Shown here: piece by piece, positions 7,189 through 15,153 of the stretch
Layout of the letters: each line of letters begins with the position of its first letter
How positions within the stretch are numbered: the first letter of the stretch is position 1
Source of the DNA: a virus
IMG/VR virus record: IMGVR_UViG_3300024299_000919
Coordinates: 1-24,776 of that record
DNA length: 24,776 bases
Reading direction: 5' to 3' (one strand)
Notes under the pieces: model-generated
What the model was told of the DNA's origin: nothing
Database searches by the model: none
Seen by the model: the letters and a program-made list of their open reading frames with translations, nothing else
Made by a program: the position numbers and the translations under genes

Positions 7189-7407
7189 ATGGATAAACCA
7201 TTCTTAAACCAGATAGACCTCTCCCGGCGTTGGGGGATTTCGCCCCGAACATTGGAGCGTTGGCGTTGGCTTGGCGAAGGCCCCGTCTTCGTCAAACTCG
7301 GAGGCCGCGTGGCCTACCGCTTTGAAGATATTGAAGCCTACGAACAAGCTCATATGCGCAACAGCACATCTGACGATGGCCAAGCCGCCATGGGAGGTTT
7401 GTCATGA
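7189..7407 (+). CDS. Excisionase-like / AlpA-type helix-turn-helix DNA-binding protein
   Basis: This 72-aa protein has a MerR/excisionase-type winged HTH: LSRRWGISPRTLERWRWLGEGP followed by FVKLGGRVAYRFEDIEAYEQ, the pattern of HTH_17 family Xis or AlpA proteins. Such proteins bend DNA at attachment sites or regulate early phage genes. AAAGGAG lies about 8 nt before the ATG. It heads the phage early operon, with ATGA-type overlap into the next gene. Being the first early gene and lying next to phased repeats suggests a regulatory role, although excision is possible if an integrase lies outside the window. The fold assignment is confident, the role is not. Confidence 0.85.
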   Translation: MDKPFLNQIDLSRRWGISPRTLERWRWLGEGPVFVKLGGRVAYRFEDIEAYEQAHMRNSTSDDGQAAMGGLS

Positions 7408-7703
7408 GTAAACTCAGCAAAATTGAGCAGCTTCGCAAAGATGATTACTACTTCAAAAACATACCTGACACCATCCGCATTCCTGCGATTGGCGCAAACC
7501 TGGAAGAGGTCGTAAAGCCAACAGAGGGTGCGACGCTCGATGATCTAGCATTTGCCGTTTTGGCATTGCAGGAAAAATCATCTGCACTTTATTCGCTGAC
7601 TGAATCTGTTCGCAATCTTTATGACCAAGCGCGCAAAAACGGTGCCTTGGGTGCGCAGGTGGCAATTGATTGCCTTCCAGATGCGAAGGGTGGCTCAAAA
7701 TGA
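7404..7703 (+). CDS. Phage protein of unknown function (99 aa)
   Basis: This small protein without a recognisable domain is helical in its second half (DDLAFAVLALQEKSSALYSLTESVRNLYDQARK), which could form a coiled coil or four-helix dimer. A GGGAGG site lies about 6 nt before the ATG. Both ends overlap neighbours by 4 nt (ATGA), placing it between the HTH protein and the Sak4-like ATPase. Its position suggests an accessory role in early replication or recombination. Confidence 0.85.
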   Translation: MSKLSKIEQLRKDDYYFKNIPDTIRIPAIGANLEEVVKPTEGATLDDLAFAVLALQEKSSALYSLTESVRNLYDQARKNGALGAQVAIDCLPDAKGGSK

Positions 7704-8590
7704 ACCTCCCAATTATTTCAGCGGATGAACGCCTTAAAGAAACCCGAGGTATCAAGGGTGTCATTTTCGGAAAATCCGGCATTGGCAAAACTTCGCTGCT
7801 CTGGACGCTAAATTCGTCAACCGCGCTGTTCTTTGACTTGGAAGCTGGTGACTTGGCCATCGAAGGCTGGCCCGGTGACACAATTCGCCCACGCACTTGG
7901 CAAGAATGCCGTGACTTCGCCGTTTTCATCGGCGGGTCAAATCCGGCCCTGCGTGAAGACCAAGTCTACAGTCAGGCACATTTCGATGCTGTCTGTGAGC
8001 AGTTTGGTGATCCGTCAGCCCTCGGCAAGTATGAGACTGTCTTCATTGATAGCATCACGGTCGCCGGTCGTCTTTGCTTCCAGTGGGCAAAAGGCCAGCC
8101 ACAGGCCTTTTCCGACCGTACCGGCAAACCTGACATGCGCGGTGCTTATGGCCTGCATGGTCAGGAAATGATCGCCTGGCTAACCCACCTTCAACATACC
8201 CGGGGCAAGAACATCTGGTTTGTTGGAATCCTCGACGAGAAGCTTGATGACTTCAACCGCAAGGTATTCACCCCGCAGATTGATGGTTCAAAGACCGGCA
8301 ATGAGCTGCCTGGCATCGTTGATGAAGTCATCTCCATGGCTGAAATCACTGAAGGTGATGGTGAGGCCTATCGGGCGTTTGTCTGTCAAACCCTGAACCC
8401 CTACGGCTTTCCGGCAAAAGATCGAAGCGGACGTCTTGATGTGATCGAGGAGCCGCACCTTGGCCGTCTGATGGAAAAAATCAGCGGCCCCGCAAAACCG
8501 GCAAACGAAAGGTTGGAGTTCTCAAGGCCACAACCTTCCGCCGCCGATACCCCCACCACCAATGACGATGAAGGAGCACAACAATCATGA
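7700..8590 (+). CDS. Phage RecA-fold ATPase, Sak4-like recombination protein
   Basis: This 296-aa protein has Walker A GKSGIGKTS at residues 24-32, with an acidic FFDLEAGDL stretch at 44-52 and Walker B VFIDS at 114-118. This is the layout of phage RecA-like 'Sak4' single-strand annealing/recombination ATPases. These act with a cognate single-strand binding protein, and an SSB-like gene follows directly. The ATG at 7700 was chosen because it overlaps the previous stop as ATGA and has a GAAGGGTGG site upstream; an in-frame upstream start at 7670 is unlikely. The C-terminal tail is Pro/Ala-rich and probably disordered, possibly contacting the SSB-like partner. The ATPase call is secure and the Sak4 subtype likely. 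Confidence 0.87.
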   Translation: MNLPIISADERLKETRGIKGVIFGKSGIGKTSLLWTLNSSTALFFDLEAGDLAIEGWPGDTIRPRTWQECRDFAVFIGGSNPALREDQVYSQAHFDAVCEQFGDPSALGKYETVFIDSITVAGRLCFQWAKGQPQAFSDRTGKPDMRGAYGLHGQEMIAWLTHLQHTRGKNIWFVGILDEKLDDFNRKVFTPQIDGSKTGNELPGIVDEVISMAEITEGDGEAYRAFVCQTLNPYGFPAKDRSGRLDVIEEPHLGRLMEKISGPAKPANERLEFSRPQPSAADTPTTNDDEGAQQS

Positions 8591-9216
8591 CCGGTGCATG
8601 GAACGATTACAACGATGCAGGCTCTCAAGCCTCTTATGATCTGATCCCCAAGGGCACCATTGTGCCAGTGCGGATGACCATTAAACCGGGTGGCTTTGAC
8701 GATCCGGCGCAAGGTTGGACCGGCGGTTACGCCACCCACAATGACACCACCGGATCGGTTTATCTGAGTGCCGAGTTTGTCATTACCGAAGGACCGTTTG
8801 CCAAACGCAAGGTCTGGAGCCTGATTGGCTTGCTCAGCCTTAAAGGTCCCGAGTGGGGCAGCATGGGTCGGTCATTCGTGCGTGGCATCCTCAATTCATC
8901 ACGGGGGCTGTCGGACAAGGACAATTCTCCGCAGGCTCAAAATTCACGTCGTATCAACGGATTTGCCGATCTCGATGGCATTGAGTTTCTGGCAAAGATT
9001 GATGTGGGCAAGGATGCCAATGGCGATCCCAGGAACGAGATCCACTTTGCGGTTATGCCCAATCACAAAGATTGGGAGACCTATCAGAAAAGTGGTGGTC
9101 TGTGGAAACCGGGTGTTGTCACCGCTGGAGTAATTACACCGGCACCGGCAACAACGTCCGGCACTGCGGACACGCAACCGGCCAGCAACCCTAATCGCCC
9201 GAATTGGGCGCAATAG
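8587..9216 (+). CDS. Phage SSB-like protein
   Basis: This 209-aa protein is rich in beta-type segments (GTIVPVRMTIKPGG, SVYLSAEFVITEGPFAKRKVWSLIGL, FLAKIDVGKDANGDPRNEIHFAV), consistent with an OB-like single-strand DNA-binding core. A Pro/Thr/Ala/Asn-rich tail ends NRPNWAQ. Similar proteins follow Sak4-like ATPases in many phages and are thought to coat single-stranded DNA. The ATG overlaps the ATPase stop by 4 nt, with AAGGAG 11 nt upstream. It could also be a DUF669-type protein, which has the same proposed role. The function is inferred from context more than from a diagnostic motif. Confidence 0.72.
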   Translation: MTGAWNDYNDAGSQASYDLIPKGTIVPVRMTIKPGGFDDPAQGWTGGYATHNDTTGSVYLSAEFVITEGPFAKRKVWSLIGLLSLKGPEWGSMGRSFVRGILNSSRGLSDKDNSPQAQNSRRINGFADLDGIEFLAKIDVGKDANGDPRNEIHFAVMPNHKDWETYQKSGGLWKPGVVTAGVITPAPATTSGTADTQPASNPNRPNWAQ

Positions 9217-9226
9217 GAGGGCGGTA

Positions 9227-10903
9227 ATGTTACTTCGCCCACGCCAGAAAACCTTCGTCGAGCGTAGCGTAAGCGCGCTCGGCGAACACGGCAACACTCT
9301 GGCTGTTGCTTCGACCGGATTTGGAAAAACCATCGCGCTTGCGGGAGTTGCTGGCCAATTGCTGGCAGGCAACGATGCCAAAGCCTGTGTGTTGGCCCAC
9401 CGTGATGAGCTAACGGCTCAGAATGAGTTGAAGTTTTCCAAGGTTAACCCAAACATCAGCACTTCCAAGTTTGATGCCGTGACCAAATCATGGCGCGGGC
9501 AGACGACCTTCGCCATGGTGCCAACATTGGCCCGTAAGGCAAACCTGGACGCCATGCCTGTGCTTGATTTGCTGGTGATTGATGAAGCCCATCATGTGGC
9601 TGCTGACAGTTACCGGCGTATCATCGATCAAGCCAAGAACAAGAACCCGGACGTTAAGATATTCGGCGTCACGGCGACCCCAAATCGTGGAGATAAGAAA
9701 GGCCTGCGCCCGGTCTTTTCCAATGTTTCTGATCAGGTGTTTATCGGCGAGTTGATTGCCTCTGGCCACTTGGTTCCGCCGCGAACCTTTGTGATCGATG
9801 TCGGAGCCCAGGAAGCCCTCAAATCCGTGCGCAAGACGGTGGACGACTTCGATATGAAGGCGGTTGACGCCATCATGAACAAGTCTCCCATTACCGATGC
9901 TGTTATCCGCCATTGGCGCGAGAAGGCTGGTAATCGTCAAACCGTGGTGTTTTGCTCGACGGTTGATCATGCCCGCAATGTCCGCGATGCCTTTGTTGCT
10001 GAAGGTATCAGTGCTGGGATGGTTTATGGTGACATGGGCACGAAGGCACGACGGATTGTGCTTCAGTCCTATGATGAAGGCGACATTCAAGTCCTTGTTA
10101 ACGTCGCCGTACTCACGGAAGGTTGGGACCACCAGCCAACAAGTTGCATTATTCTGCTTAGGCCATCGTCTTATAAGTCCACCATGATCCAGATGGTCGG
10201 GCGTGGTTTGCGCACGGTTGATCCTAGCGAATATCCCGGTGTCGTAAAAACCGACTGCATCGTTTTAGACTTTGGCACGTCAAGCCTGCTGCATGGGTGT
10301 CTTGAGCAAGACGTCAATCTGGATGGTAGGACGGGATCAGGTCCTGCTTTGACCAAGGAATGCCCTGAGTGTGAAGCTCATGTGCCTTTGGCGGTGATGG
10401 AATGCCCCCTGTGCGGTTACCATTTCTATTCTGATAAAACCGATGACCTGCAGCCAATTTCTGATTTTGTCATGTCAGAGGTCGATCTGCTCAAACGTTC
10501 CAGTTTCCAATGGTGCGATCTGTTTGGTGACGACGCAGCCCTTATTGCCAGCGGCTTCAATGCCTGGGGCGGTATCTTCTTTCTGCAGGGGCGTTGGCAT
10601 AGTCTTGGTGGCGGCAAGAATTTACGTCCCCGCCTTCTTGCAATGGGTGAGCGCACGGTATGTTTGGCAGCAGCCGATGACTGGCTCAATGAGAATGAGA
10701 CAGATGAAAGCGCTCACAAAACCCGTTCATGGCTAAGCCAATCAGCAACAGACAGGCAGCTTCAATTCTTGCCCGCCGAATACCGCCAGGACTTCGGTCT
10801 GACCCGGTATCAAGCCTCTGCGCTATTGGCCTTTACCTTCAATAAATCTGCGATCACACAACTGGTGACATCGGCCTCTGATGGTGACCGGAGGGCGGCA
10901 TGA
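9227..10903 (+). CDS. DEAD/DEAH-box helicase, RadD-like, with C-terminal zinc ribbon
   Basis: This 558-aa superfamily 2 helicase has Walker A STGFGKT (29-35), DEAHH (119-123), TATP (149-152) and motif VI QMVGRGLRT (322-330). After the core comes a four-cysteine zinc ribbon (C379, C382, C393, C396), then a 160-residue tail with a WGGIFFLQGRWHSLGGGKN stretch. The architecture resembles RadD and phage replication helicases, which unwind DNA or move branches during replication and repair. AGGAGG lies 7 nt before the ATG, 10 nt after the SSB-like gene. In this operon it probably supplies a helicase for replication or recombination alongside the Sak4-like protein. All core motifs are intact. Confidence 0.92.
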   Translation: MLLRPRQKTFVERSVSALGEHGNTLAVASTGFGKTIALAGVAGQLLAGNDAKACVLAHRDELTAQNELKFSKVNPNISTSKFDAVTKSWRGQTTFAMVPTLARKANLDAMPVLDLLVIDEAHHVAADSYRRIIDQAKNKNPDVKIFGVTATPNRGDKKGLRPVFSNVSDQVFIGELIASGHLVPPRTFVIDVGAQEALKSVRKTVDDFDMKAVDAIMNKSPITDAVIRHWREKAGNRQTVVFCSTVDHARNVRDAFVAEGISAGMVYGDMGTKARRIVLQSYDEGDIQVLVNVAVLTEGWDHQPTSCIILLRPSSYKSTMIQMVGRGLRTVDPSEYPGVVKTDCIVLDFGTSSLLHGCLEQDVNLDGRTGSGPALTKECPECEAHVPLAVMECPLCGYHFYSDKTDDLQPISDFVMSEVDLLKRSSFQWCDLFGDDAALIASGFNAWGGIFFLQGRWHSLGGGKNLRPRLLAMGERTVCLAAADDWLNENETDESAHKTRSWLSQSATDRQLQFLPAEYRQDFGLTRYQASALLAFTFNKSAITQLVTSASDGDRRAA

Positions 10904-10906
10904 TCC

Positions 10907-11314
10907 ATGGCACACATATCCAAAAAAGCAGCCCTGCGGCAGCGGTTATGGCATCCGCGAGGAACGCTTTGTTCCGTCTGTCGGCGACCAACTCGTGGTT
11001 TTGGTTGGTTCGACCGCCGGTCTTCGAAGCGTCTTCGACGCATGCTTTGGTTCTGTTCCATGGCTTGTCAGGGTTACTGGTCTCGATTGGCGAAGGAGGG
11101 ATTGGGCATGGTTGACCTGACCGAGCAAGAACAAGCCGCCATTCGCTACGCCATGAAAATGGCATCGGAGATCATGGAAGAGATCGGCTGGCAGACCCGC
11201 TTGATTGACCTGTCTGAAGCGCAGGTCCTCACCCTCATTGAAGTTGCTGTTGGTGGCTTCCAGGACGCCATGCTGGCAACGGCCAAGGCCGATGACACGG
11301 AGATCCCATTCTGA
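10907..11314 (+). CDS. DUF6511-type phage protein with cysteine-rich N-terminus
   Basis: This 135-aa protein has an N-terminal putative zinc-binding segment: CSVCRRPTRGFGWFD, a basic linker (RRSSKRLRRM), then FCSMACQGYW. A helical domain MVDLTEQEQAAIRYAMKM and onward follows. I recognise this as the DUF6511 pattern, found in phages of alphaproteobacteria; its biochemical function is unknown. The stop and the next start overlap by one base (TGATG), so translation is coupled to the nuclease. The start at 10907 has GGAGGG upstream; another ATG at 10900 leads to a different, less convincing frame, and an internal ATG at 11108 would drop the cysteine part. Confidence 0.82.
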   Translation: MAHISKKAALRQRLWHPRGTLCSVCRRPTRGFGWFDRRSSKRLRRMLWFCSMACQGYWSRLAKEGLGMVDLTEQEQAAIRYAMKMASEIMEEIGWQTRLIDLSEAQVLTLIEVAVGGFQDAMLATAKADDTEIPF

Positions 11315-12075
11315 TGCTTGATTACAATTCTTCGGCCAACTTTGCCGACCAAATAAACAGCTTCATCGACGAAGCCCTGGTGGTGGAAAATCAGGCTCAG
11401 CCGTCCCGCAAATATCTGGGTGGATCGCGGCTTGGTGTCGGCTGCGACCGTGCCCTGCAATTTGAATACGCTCAGGCCCCCAAAGACGATGGGCGGGATT
11501 TTAAAGGACAGACCCTGCGCATCTTTGCCGCTGGTCACCTGTTTGAGGACATGGCCATCCGCTGGCTGCATATGGCCGGGTTCGATCTTTACACCACCAA
11601 AGGCAATAAGCCGGGTGGTGAGCAATTTGGCTTCTCGGTGGCGGATGGTCGTATTCGCGGACATGTGGACGGCATCATCAATGCAGGTCCTGTGCTGACG
11701 GGTTTCCCAGCACTTTGGGAATGCAAATCCATGAACGCCAAGTCCTGGAAGGATACGGTGAAGAAAGGGTTAGCTGTCTCCAAGCCGGTCTATGCGGCTC
11801 AGGTTTCCGTCTACCAGGCTTATATGGAAGCGACGGTACCCGGCATCTCCCAGAACCCGGCCCTATTCACTGCCATCAATAAAGACACATCGGAAGTCTA
11901 TCACGAGCAGGTCCCGTTCGATGGCGGGTTAGCCCAGAAGATGAGCGACAAGGGCGTTCGCGTCATTCAGGCGACCGAGGCCGGTGAACTGCTTCCTCGT
12001 ATTGCCCAGTCAGCTGATTTTTTCGAGTGCAAATTCTGTGATTGGTCAGATCGGTGCTGGAGATCGGACGTATGA
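11314..12075 (+). CDS. RecB/Cas4-like PD-(D/E)XK nuclease with Fe-S cluster cysteines
   Basis: This 253-aa nuclease has the RecB-family motifs in order: GHLFEDM (H75, E78), HVDG (D119), ECK (E136, K138) and QVSVYQAY (Q163, Y167). C44 near the N-terminus plus C239, C242 and C248 at the C-terminus match the split four-cysteine pattern that holds a 4Fe-4S cluster in Cas4 and AddB nucleases. It should be an exonuclease acting on DNA ends, generating single strands for the Sak4-like annealing system. It starts at the TGATG overlap with the DUF6511 gene and itself ends in an ATGA overlap with the primase. No CRISPR array or cas gene is nearby, so a Cas4 role is not indicated. Confidence 0.88.
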   Translation: MLDYNSSANFADQINSFIDEALVVENQAQPSRKYLGGSRLGVGCDRALQFEYAQAPKDDGRDFKGQTLRIFAAGHLFEDMAIRWLHMAGFDLYTTKGNKPGGEQFGFSVADGRIRGHVDGIINAGPVLTGFPALWECKSMNAKSWKDTVKKGLAVSKPVYAAQVSVYQAYMEATVPGISQNPALFTAINKDTSEVYHEQVPFDGGLAQKMSDKGVRVIQATEAGELLPRIAQSADFFECKFCDWSDRCWRSDV

Positions 12076-14273
12076 GTGGTGACGTGGTGAAACTCAGCGA
12101 TTGGTGCGATTTTAATTCAGCAGCCCCGCAAAGACAGGATGATGATCGGCAATCAGAGACGAGTGTCGATGACCTCAAATCTTGCCTTCTCGGCAATTTG
12201 CGAGGGGTACTGTCCTACCTGTTTCCCGCCGGGGTGTTCCGTCATGGCAAGTTTCTGGTTGGTGATGTTCAGGGCAACAAGGGCGAAAGCCTGACTGTTG
12301 AGCTGACCGGCAACAAAGCCGGAATGTGGCATGATTTTGCCACCAAGGACGGCGGCGACATTGTCAGCCTGTGGGCGGTGGCAACGGGCCGCAACACTCA
12401 GTCGGATTTTCCATCGTTGCTTGATGACATCAGGCATTGGTTTGGTGAACCTGGAAAAGAAAGCACTCATGTTCAATCTGAGATAACAGCACCCGTAGAT
12501 GAACTGGGCCCGGTAACGGCTAAGTGGGATTACCACGGTGGTGATGGCACGTTGCTGGCCTGCGTCTATCGATACGATCCGCCCGACGGCAAACAGTTTA
12601 GGCCGTGGGATGTGCTTGCCCGGAAGATGAAGGCTCCTAACCCGCGCCCGCTCTACAACCAACCTGCCATAAGATCGGCGGAAGAAGTAATCCTGGTAGA
12701 AGGTGAGAAGGCTGCTGAGGCTCTCATCAAGCAAGGCATATGTACCACCACAGCCATGAACGGTGCCAGTGCGCCGGTTGAAAAAACCAATTGGTCACCG
12801 CTTGCTGCTAAGCGCGTATTGATCTGGCCCGACAAGGACGCAGCCGGATGGCAGTACGCCGAAGGTGCTGCAAAGGCAGTGCTAAATGCCGGAGCCGTCT
12901 CAGTTTCCATTCTTATGCCGCCGGATGATAAGCCGGACAAATGGGATGCAGCCGATGCTGTTGTTGACGACATGGATGTTGCTACATTCATTGCGAACGC
13001 GCCCCGTCAGTCCATTGCTGCCCCACAGTCAAATGCCCGTGCTTTCAGTCTAGGCCATATGCTCAGCGACACCTCTCCCATGCCAGAAGACATTATCGCT
13101 CCGCGTGTCCTGACGCCGTCAGGGATGCTGGTGTTTGGCGGCGCACCCAAGGTTGGCAAGAGCGACTTCTTGCTCAGCTGGTTGGTCCACATGGCAGCTG
13201 GTGTTGAGTTTCTATCTTTCAAGCCTTCAAGCCCATTGCGGGTGTTCTATCTGCAAGCAGAAATCCAATACCATTACCTGCGTGAACGCATTCGCCAGAT
13301 AAATTTGCCGCCCGAGGTTATCACTGACGCACACGAAAATCTGGTGATCACGCCACAGCTTAAACTGATCTTGAACGAAGCAGGCCTTGCTACGGTCACG
13401 GCTCTTATCGCCAAGCACTTTCCAGACGGCCTCGACATCATCGTCATTGATCCCATCCGCAACGTCTTTGACGGCGGCGAGGCCGGGGCCAGTGAGAATG
13501 ATAACAACGCCATGCTGTTCTTCCTGCGTGACCGGGTCGAAGAGCTGCGAGATTCTGTTGATCCCAACGCAGGCATCATCCTGGTTCACCACACCAAGAA
13601 GCTATCCAAGAAGCAGGTGGATGAAGATCCGTTCCAGGCATTATCCGGGGCCGGTTCACTGCGGGGGTATTACAGCTCAGGCATGATCCTGTTTCGCCCG
13701 GACGAGGCTCAACCAGAACGCCGTCTGATCACCGAGCTTCGCAATGGCCCAGCCTTGGCAGCAAAAATTGTCGACAAACATGAAGGCCAATGGATTGAGA
13801 TTGATCCATCATCGGAGCGTTTGGTTCGTCAGGAATATGGTGAAAAGCTGGATGCTGAACGCCTGCGCAAGCGCGATGTGATCCTAAACACCCTGTTCGA
13901 GGAAGCCAGGTTAGGTAACGTTTATACCTCTATTCAGTTTGCAGAGGCTTTTGAAGGGAAGGTTGGCTTGGGTGGGAGAAGCACCATAGCTGAGCGCATC
14001 AGCGTGCTTGCCACCAAGGGGCACATCAAGTTTTTCAAGAATCCAGAACAGCATGATTTGCCGCCATTACGGCGATCAAAGTTTGGTTATCTGTGCGTTG
14101 AAACCATGCACCTTGGTCTTCCTGAAGATGTCGTTGATGCCGAGACCGGAGAGGTTGCAGAGGTCGTTCATCCCCTCCTGCCAACACACTTTAAATGCCG
14201 CCATACCGGTGTCGCCCTCGAGGTCGAAAACCCGAATATCTGGGTCTACCCGGATGTGGAGGAGGATCAATGA
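12072..14273 (+). CDS. TOPRIM primase fused to RepA-like hexameric ATPase
   Basis: This 733-aa replication protein is a fusion. The N-terminal part (to about 145) includes GMWHDFATKDGGDIVSLWA, typical of phage primase N-domains. A TOPRIM-type domain carries VEGEK (209-213) and IWPDKDAAG (251-259). A RecA-fold ATPase follows with Walker A GGAPKVGKSD (356-365), Walker B IIVID (456-460) and LVHHTKK (504-510), as in RepA-like helicases. The enzyme should make primers and unwind the template at the phage origin. The ATG at 12072 was chosen for its ATGA overlap with the nuclease gene; the longer frame from 12042 lacks support. The tail after residue 600 has a helical, HTH-like region. The repeat-rich region just after the stop is a plausible site of action. 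Confidence 0.9.
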   Translation: MSGDVVKLSDWCDFNSAAPQRQDDDRQSETSVDDLKSCLLGNLRGVLSYLFPAGVFRHGKFLVGDVQGNKGESLTVELTGNKAGMWHDFATKDGGDIVSLWAVATGRNTQSDFPSLLDDIRHWFGEPGKESTHVQSEITAPVDELGPVTAKWDYHGGDGTLLACVYRYDPPDGKQFRPWDVLARKMKAPNPRPLYNQPAIRSAEEVILVEGEKAAEALIKQGICTTTAMNGASAPVEKTNWSPLAAKRVLIWPDKDAAGWQYAEGAAKAVLNAGAVSVSILMPPDDKPDKWDAADAVVDDMDVATFIANAPRQSIAAPQSNARAFSLGHMLSDTSPMPEDIIAPRVLTPSGMLVFGGAPKVGKSDFLLSWLVHMAAGVEFLSFKPSSPLRVFYLQAEIQYHYLRERIRQINLPPEVITDAHENLVITPQLKLILNEAGLATVTALIAKHFPDGLDIIVIDPIRNVFDGGEAGASENDNNAMLFFLRDRVEELRDSVDPNAGIILVHHTKKLSKKQVDEDPFQALSGAGSLRGYYSSGMILFRPDEAQPERRLITELRNGPALAAKIVDKHEGQWIEIDPSSERLVRQEYGEKLDAERLRKRDVILNTLFEEARLGNVYTSIQFAEAFEGKVGLGGRSTIAERISVLATKGHIKFFKNPEQHDLPPLRRSKFGYLCVETMHLGLPEDVVDAETGEVAEVVHPLLPTHFKCRHTGVALEVENPNIWVYPDVEEDQ

Positions 14274-14296
14274 TGGGCTCAATCATCCTCAATTGT

Positions 14297-14461
14297 AGAA
14301 TCCAGAGCGGCTGGATTCTGGATTCTAGCTGGACGCTAATTTTAAGCAAATTCAGTGGGTTATGCATGGTTTCAGAATCCAGCTGGATTCTAGATTTGGA
14401 TTCTTGGATTCTGGCCATACCCCCATATTTTCTGAGGTGTTCAGCCTCCATTCTAGAATCC
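14297..14461. repeat. Cluster of eight GGATTCT iteron-like repeats
   Basis: Forward GGATTCT starts at 14313, 14320, 14385, 14398 and 14406; reverse AGAATCC starts at 14297, 14374 and 14455. Most are extended to CTGGATTCT or its complement. Density and mixed orientation far exceed chance in 165 bp. They are likely binding sites for an initiator or repressor. Confidence 0.85.
14374..14391. repeat. 18-bp perfect palindrome AGAATCCAGCTGGATTCT
   Basis: Two inverted 9-bp units meet at the central AG/CT, the pattern of a dimeric operator. It sits in the middle of the repeat cluster and contains two of its eight units. Confidence 0.85.
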
Positions 14462-14571
14462 AGTCTTTCTCCTACCCTTACAGGGGTATCGGGTAGTGGC
14501 CACCGCTTTCGCTTGGCCACACCCTCTTGGCCGATGTCGTCGGCACCATCAATCAACCAATCCAAAAAACC

Positions 14572-14610
14572 GGGTGGCGATGCATCCGACCAAGAACGTC
14601 ATCGCCACCC
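14572..14610 (+). repeat. 11-bp perfect inverted repeat before the RuvC-like gene
   Basis: GGGTGGCGATG (14572-14582) pairs with CATCGCCACCC (14600-14610) around a 17-nt loop. No T-run follows, so it is not an intrinsic terminator. It ends 17 nt before the AAGGAG ribosome site of the next gene and could be an mRNA leader hairpin or a protein-binding dyad. Confidence 0.7.
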
Positions 14611-14640
14611 TCACCACACCGCAACCCAAGGAGAAGCGAT

Positions 14641-15153
14641 ATGGATAAATCCAGTTTGACCAAACCAGAACCGGACGCAATGGCCATGACGGTCCTAGCC
14701 CTTGATCTTGGCACCAAGACCGGATGGGCTCTGCATGGCCAGGACCAGTCTATCACCAGTGGCACGGTCGAATTTAAAAACGACCGGTGGCAGGGTGGCG
14801 GCATGCGCTTCCTGCGGTTCAAGCAATGGCTGACCGAGGTCAAGCAAATGGCCGATGGTTTGGATGCAGTGTTCGTTGAGGAAGTTCGCCGTCACATCGG
14901 TGTTGATGCCGCCCACGCCTACGGTGGCTTTCTCGCCCACGTCACAGCTTGGTGTGAACATCACCAAATCCCTTACGAGGCTGTCCCCGTCGGCACCATC
15001 AAACGCCACGCCACCGGCAAGGGCAACGCCAACAAGGACGCCATGGTCGCTGCCATGTGTGCCCGTGGGTTCAATCCCGCCGATGACAACGAGGCCGATG
15101 CCTTGGCTCTGCTGGGTTGGGCACAGGATCACCGCATGGGAGGTGCGCCATGA
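14641..15153 (+). CDS. RuvC-like Holliday junction resolvase (RNase H fold)
   Basis: This 170-aa protein has an RNase H-like core: VLALDLGTKTGWAL (first catalytic D22), VFVEEV (E80/E81) and a C-terminal DDNEADALALL with acidic D149/D153. IKRHATGKGNANKDAM is the Lys-rich stretch common in this family. The enzyme should resolve four-way junctions or process branched replication intermediates before packaging. AAGGAG lies 7 nt before the chosen ATG; the open frame extends upstream to 14527, but that part overlaps the repeat-rich region and has no ribosome site. It is coupled by ATGA overlap to the next small gene. All four acidic positions are present, so it is probably active. Confidence 0.87.
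   Translation: MDKSSLTKPEPDAMAMTVLALDLGTKTGWALHGQDQSITSGTVEFKNDRWQGGGMRFLRFKQWLTEVKQMADGLDAVFVEEVRRHIGVDAAHAYGGFLAHVTAWCEHHQIPYEAVPVGTIKRHATGKGNANKDAMVAAMCARGFNPADDNEADALALLGWAQDHRMGGAP

Larger units (their letters stand above)
14274..14640. other. Non-coding, repeat- and dyad-rich region; candidate phage origin or control region
   Basis: This 367-bp stretch holds no convincing gene. It has eight copies of GGATTCT/AGAATCC at 14297-14461, an 18-bp perfect palindrome at 14374-14391, and GTGGCCA/TGGCCAC dyads (14496-14502 and 14514-14520). It also has TACCC/GGGTA (14473-14488) and an 11-bp inverted repeat (14572-14582 with 14600-14610). A short AT-rich patch lies at about 14336-14355. It lies between the primase-helicase and the RuvC-like gene, the usual place for an origin, but a regulatory role is equally possible. 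Confidence 0.6.

Noticed and set aside
9488-10132. Minus-strand 214-codon frame inside the helicase gene
   Set aside because: Antisense to conserved helicase motifs, no independent support.
10900-11115. Alternative 71-codon frame with ATGA overlap to the helicase stop
   Set aside because: The neighbouring frame from 10907 encodes the recognisable DUF6511 pattern with paired cysteines, which this frame lacks.
11314-12075. Cas4 of a CRISPR-Cas system
   Set aside because: No CRISPR repeats and no other cas gene in the window; neighbours are phage recombination and replication genes.
14195-14659. Long open frames on both strands across the repeat-rich region (plus 14195-14659, minus 14191-14565)
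   Set aside because: They overlap the primase end, have low-complexity content from the GGATTCT repeats (WILDSSW-type strings) and lack ribosome sites.
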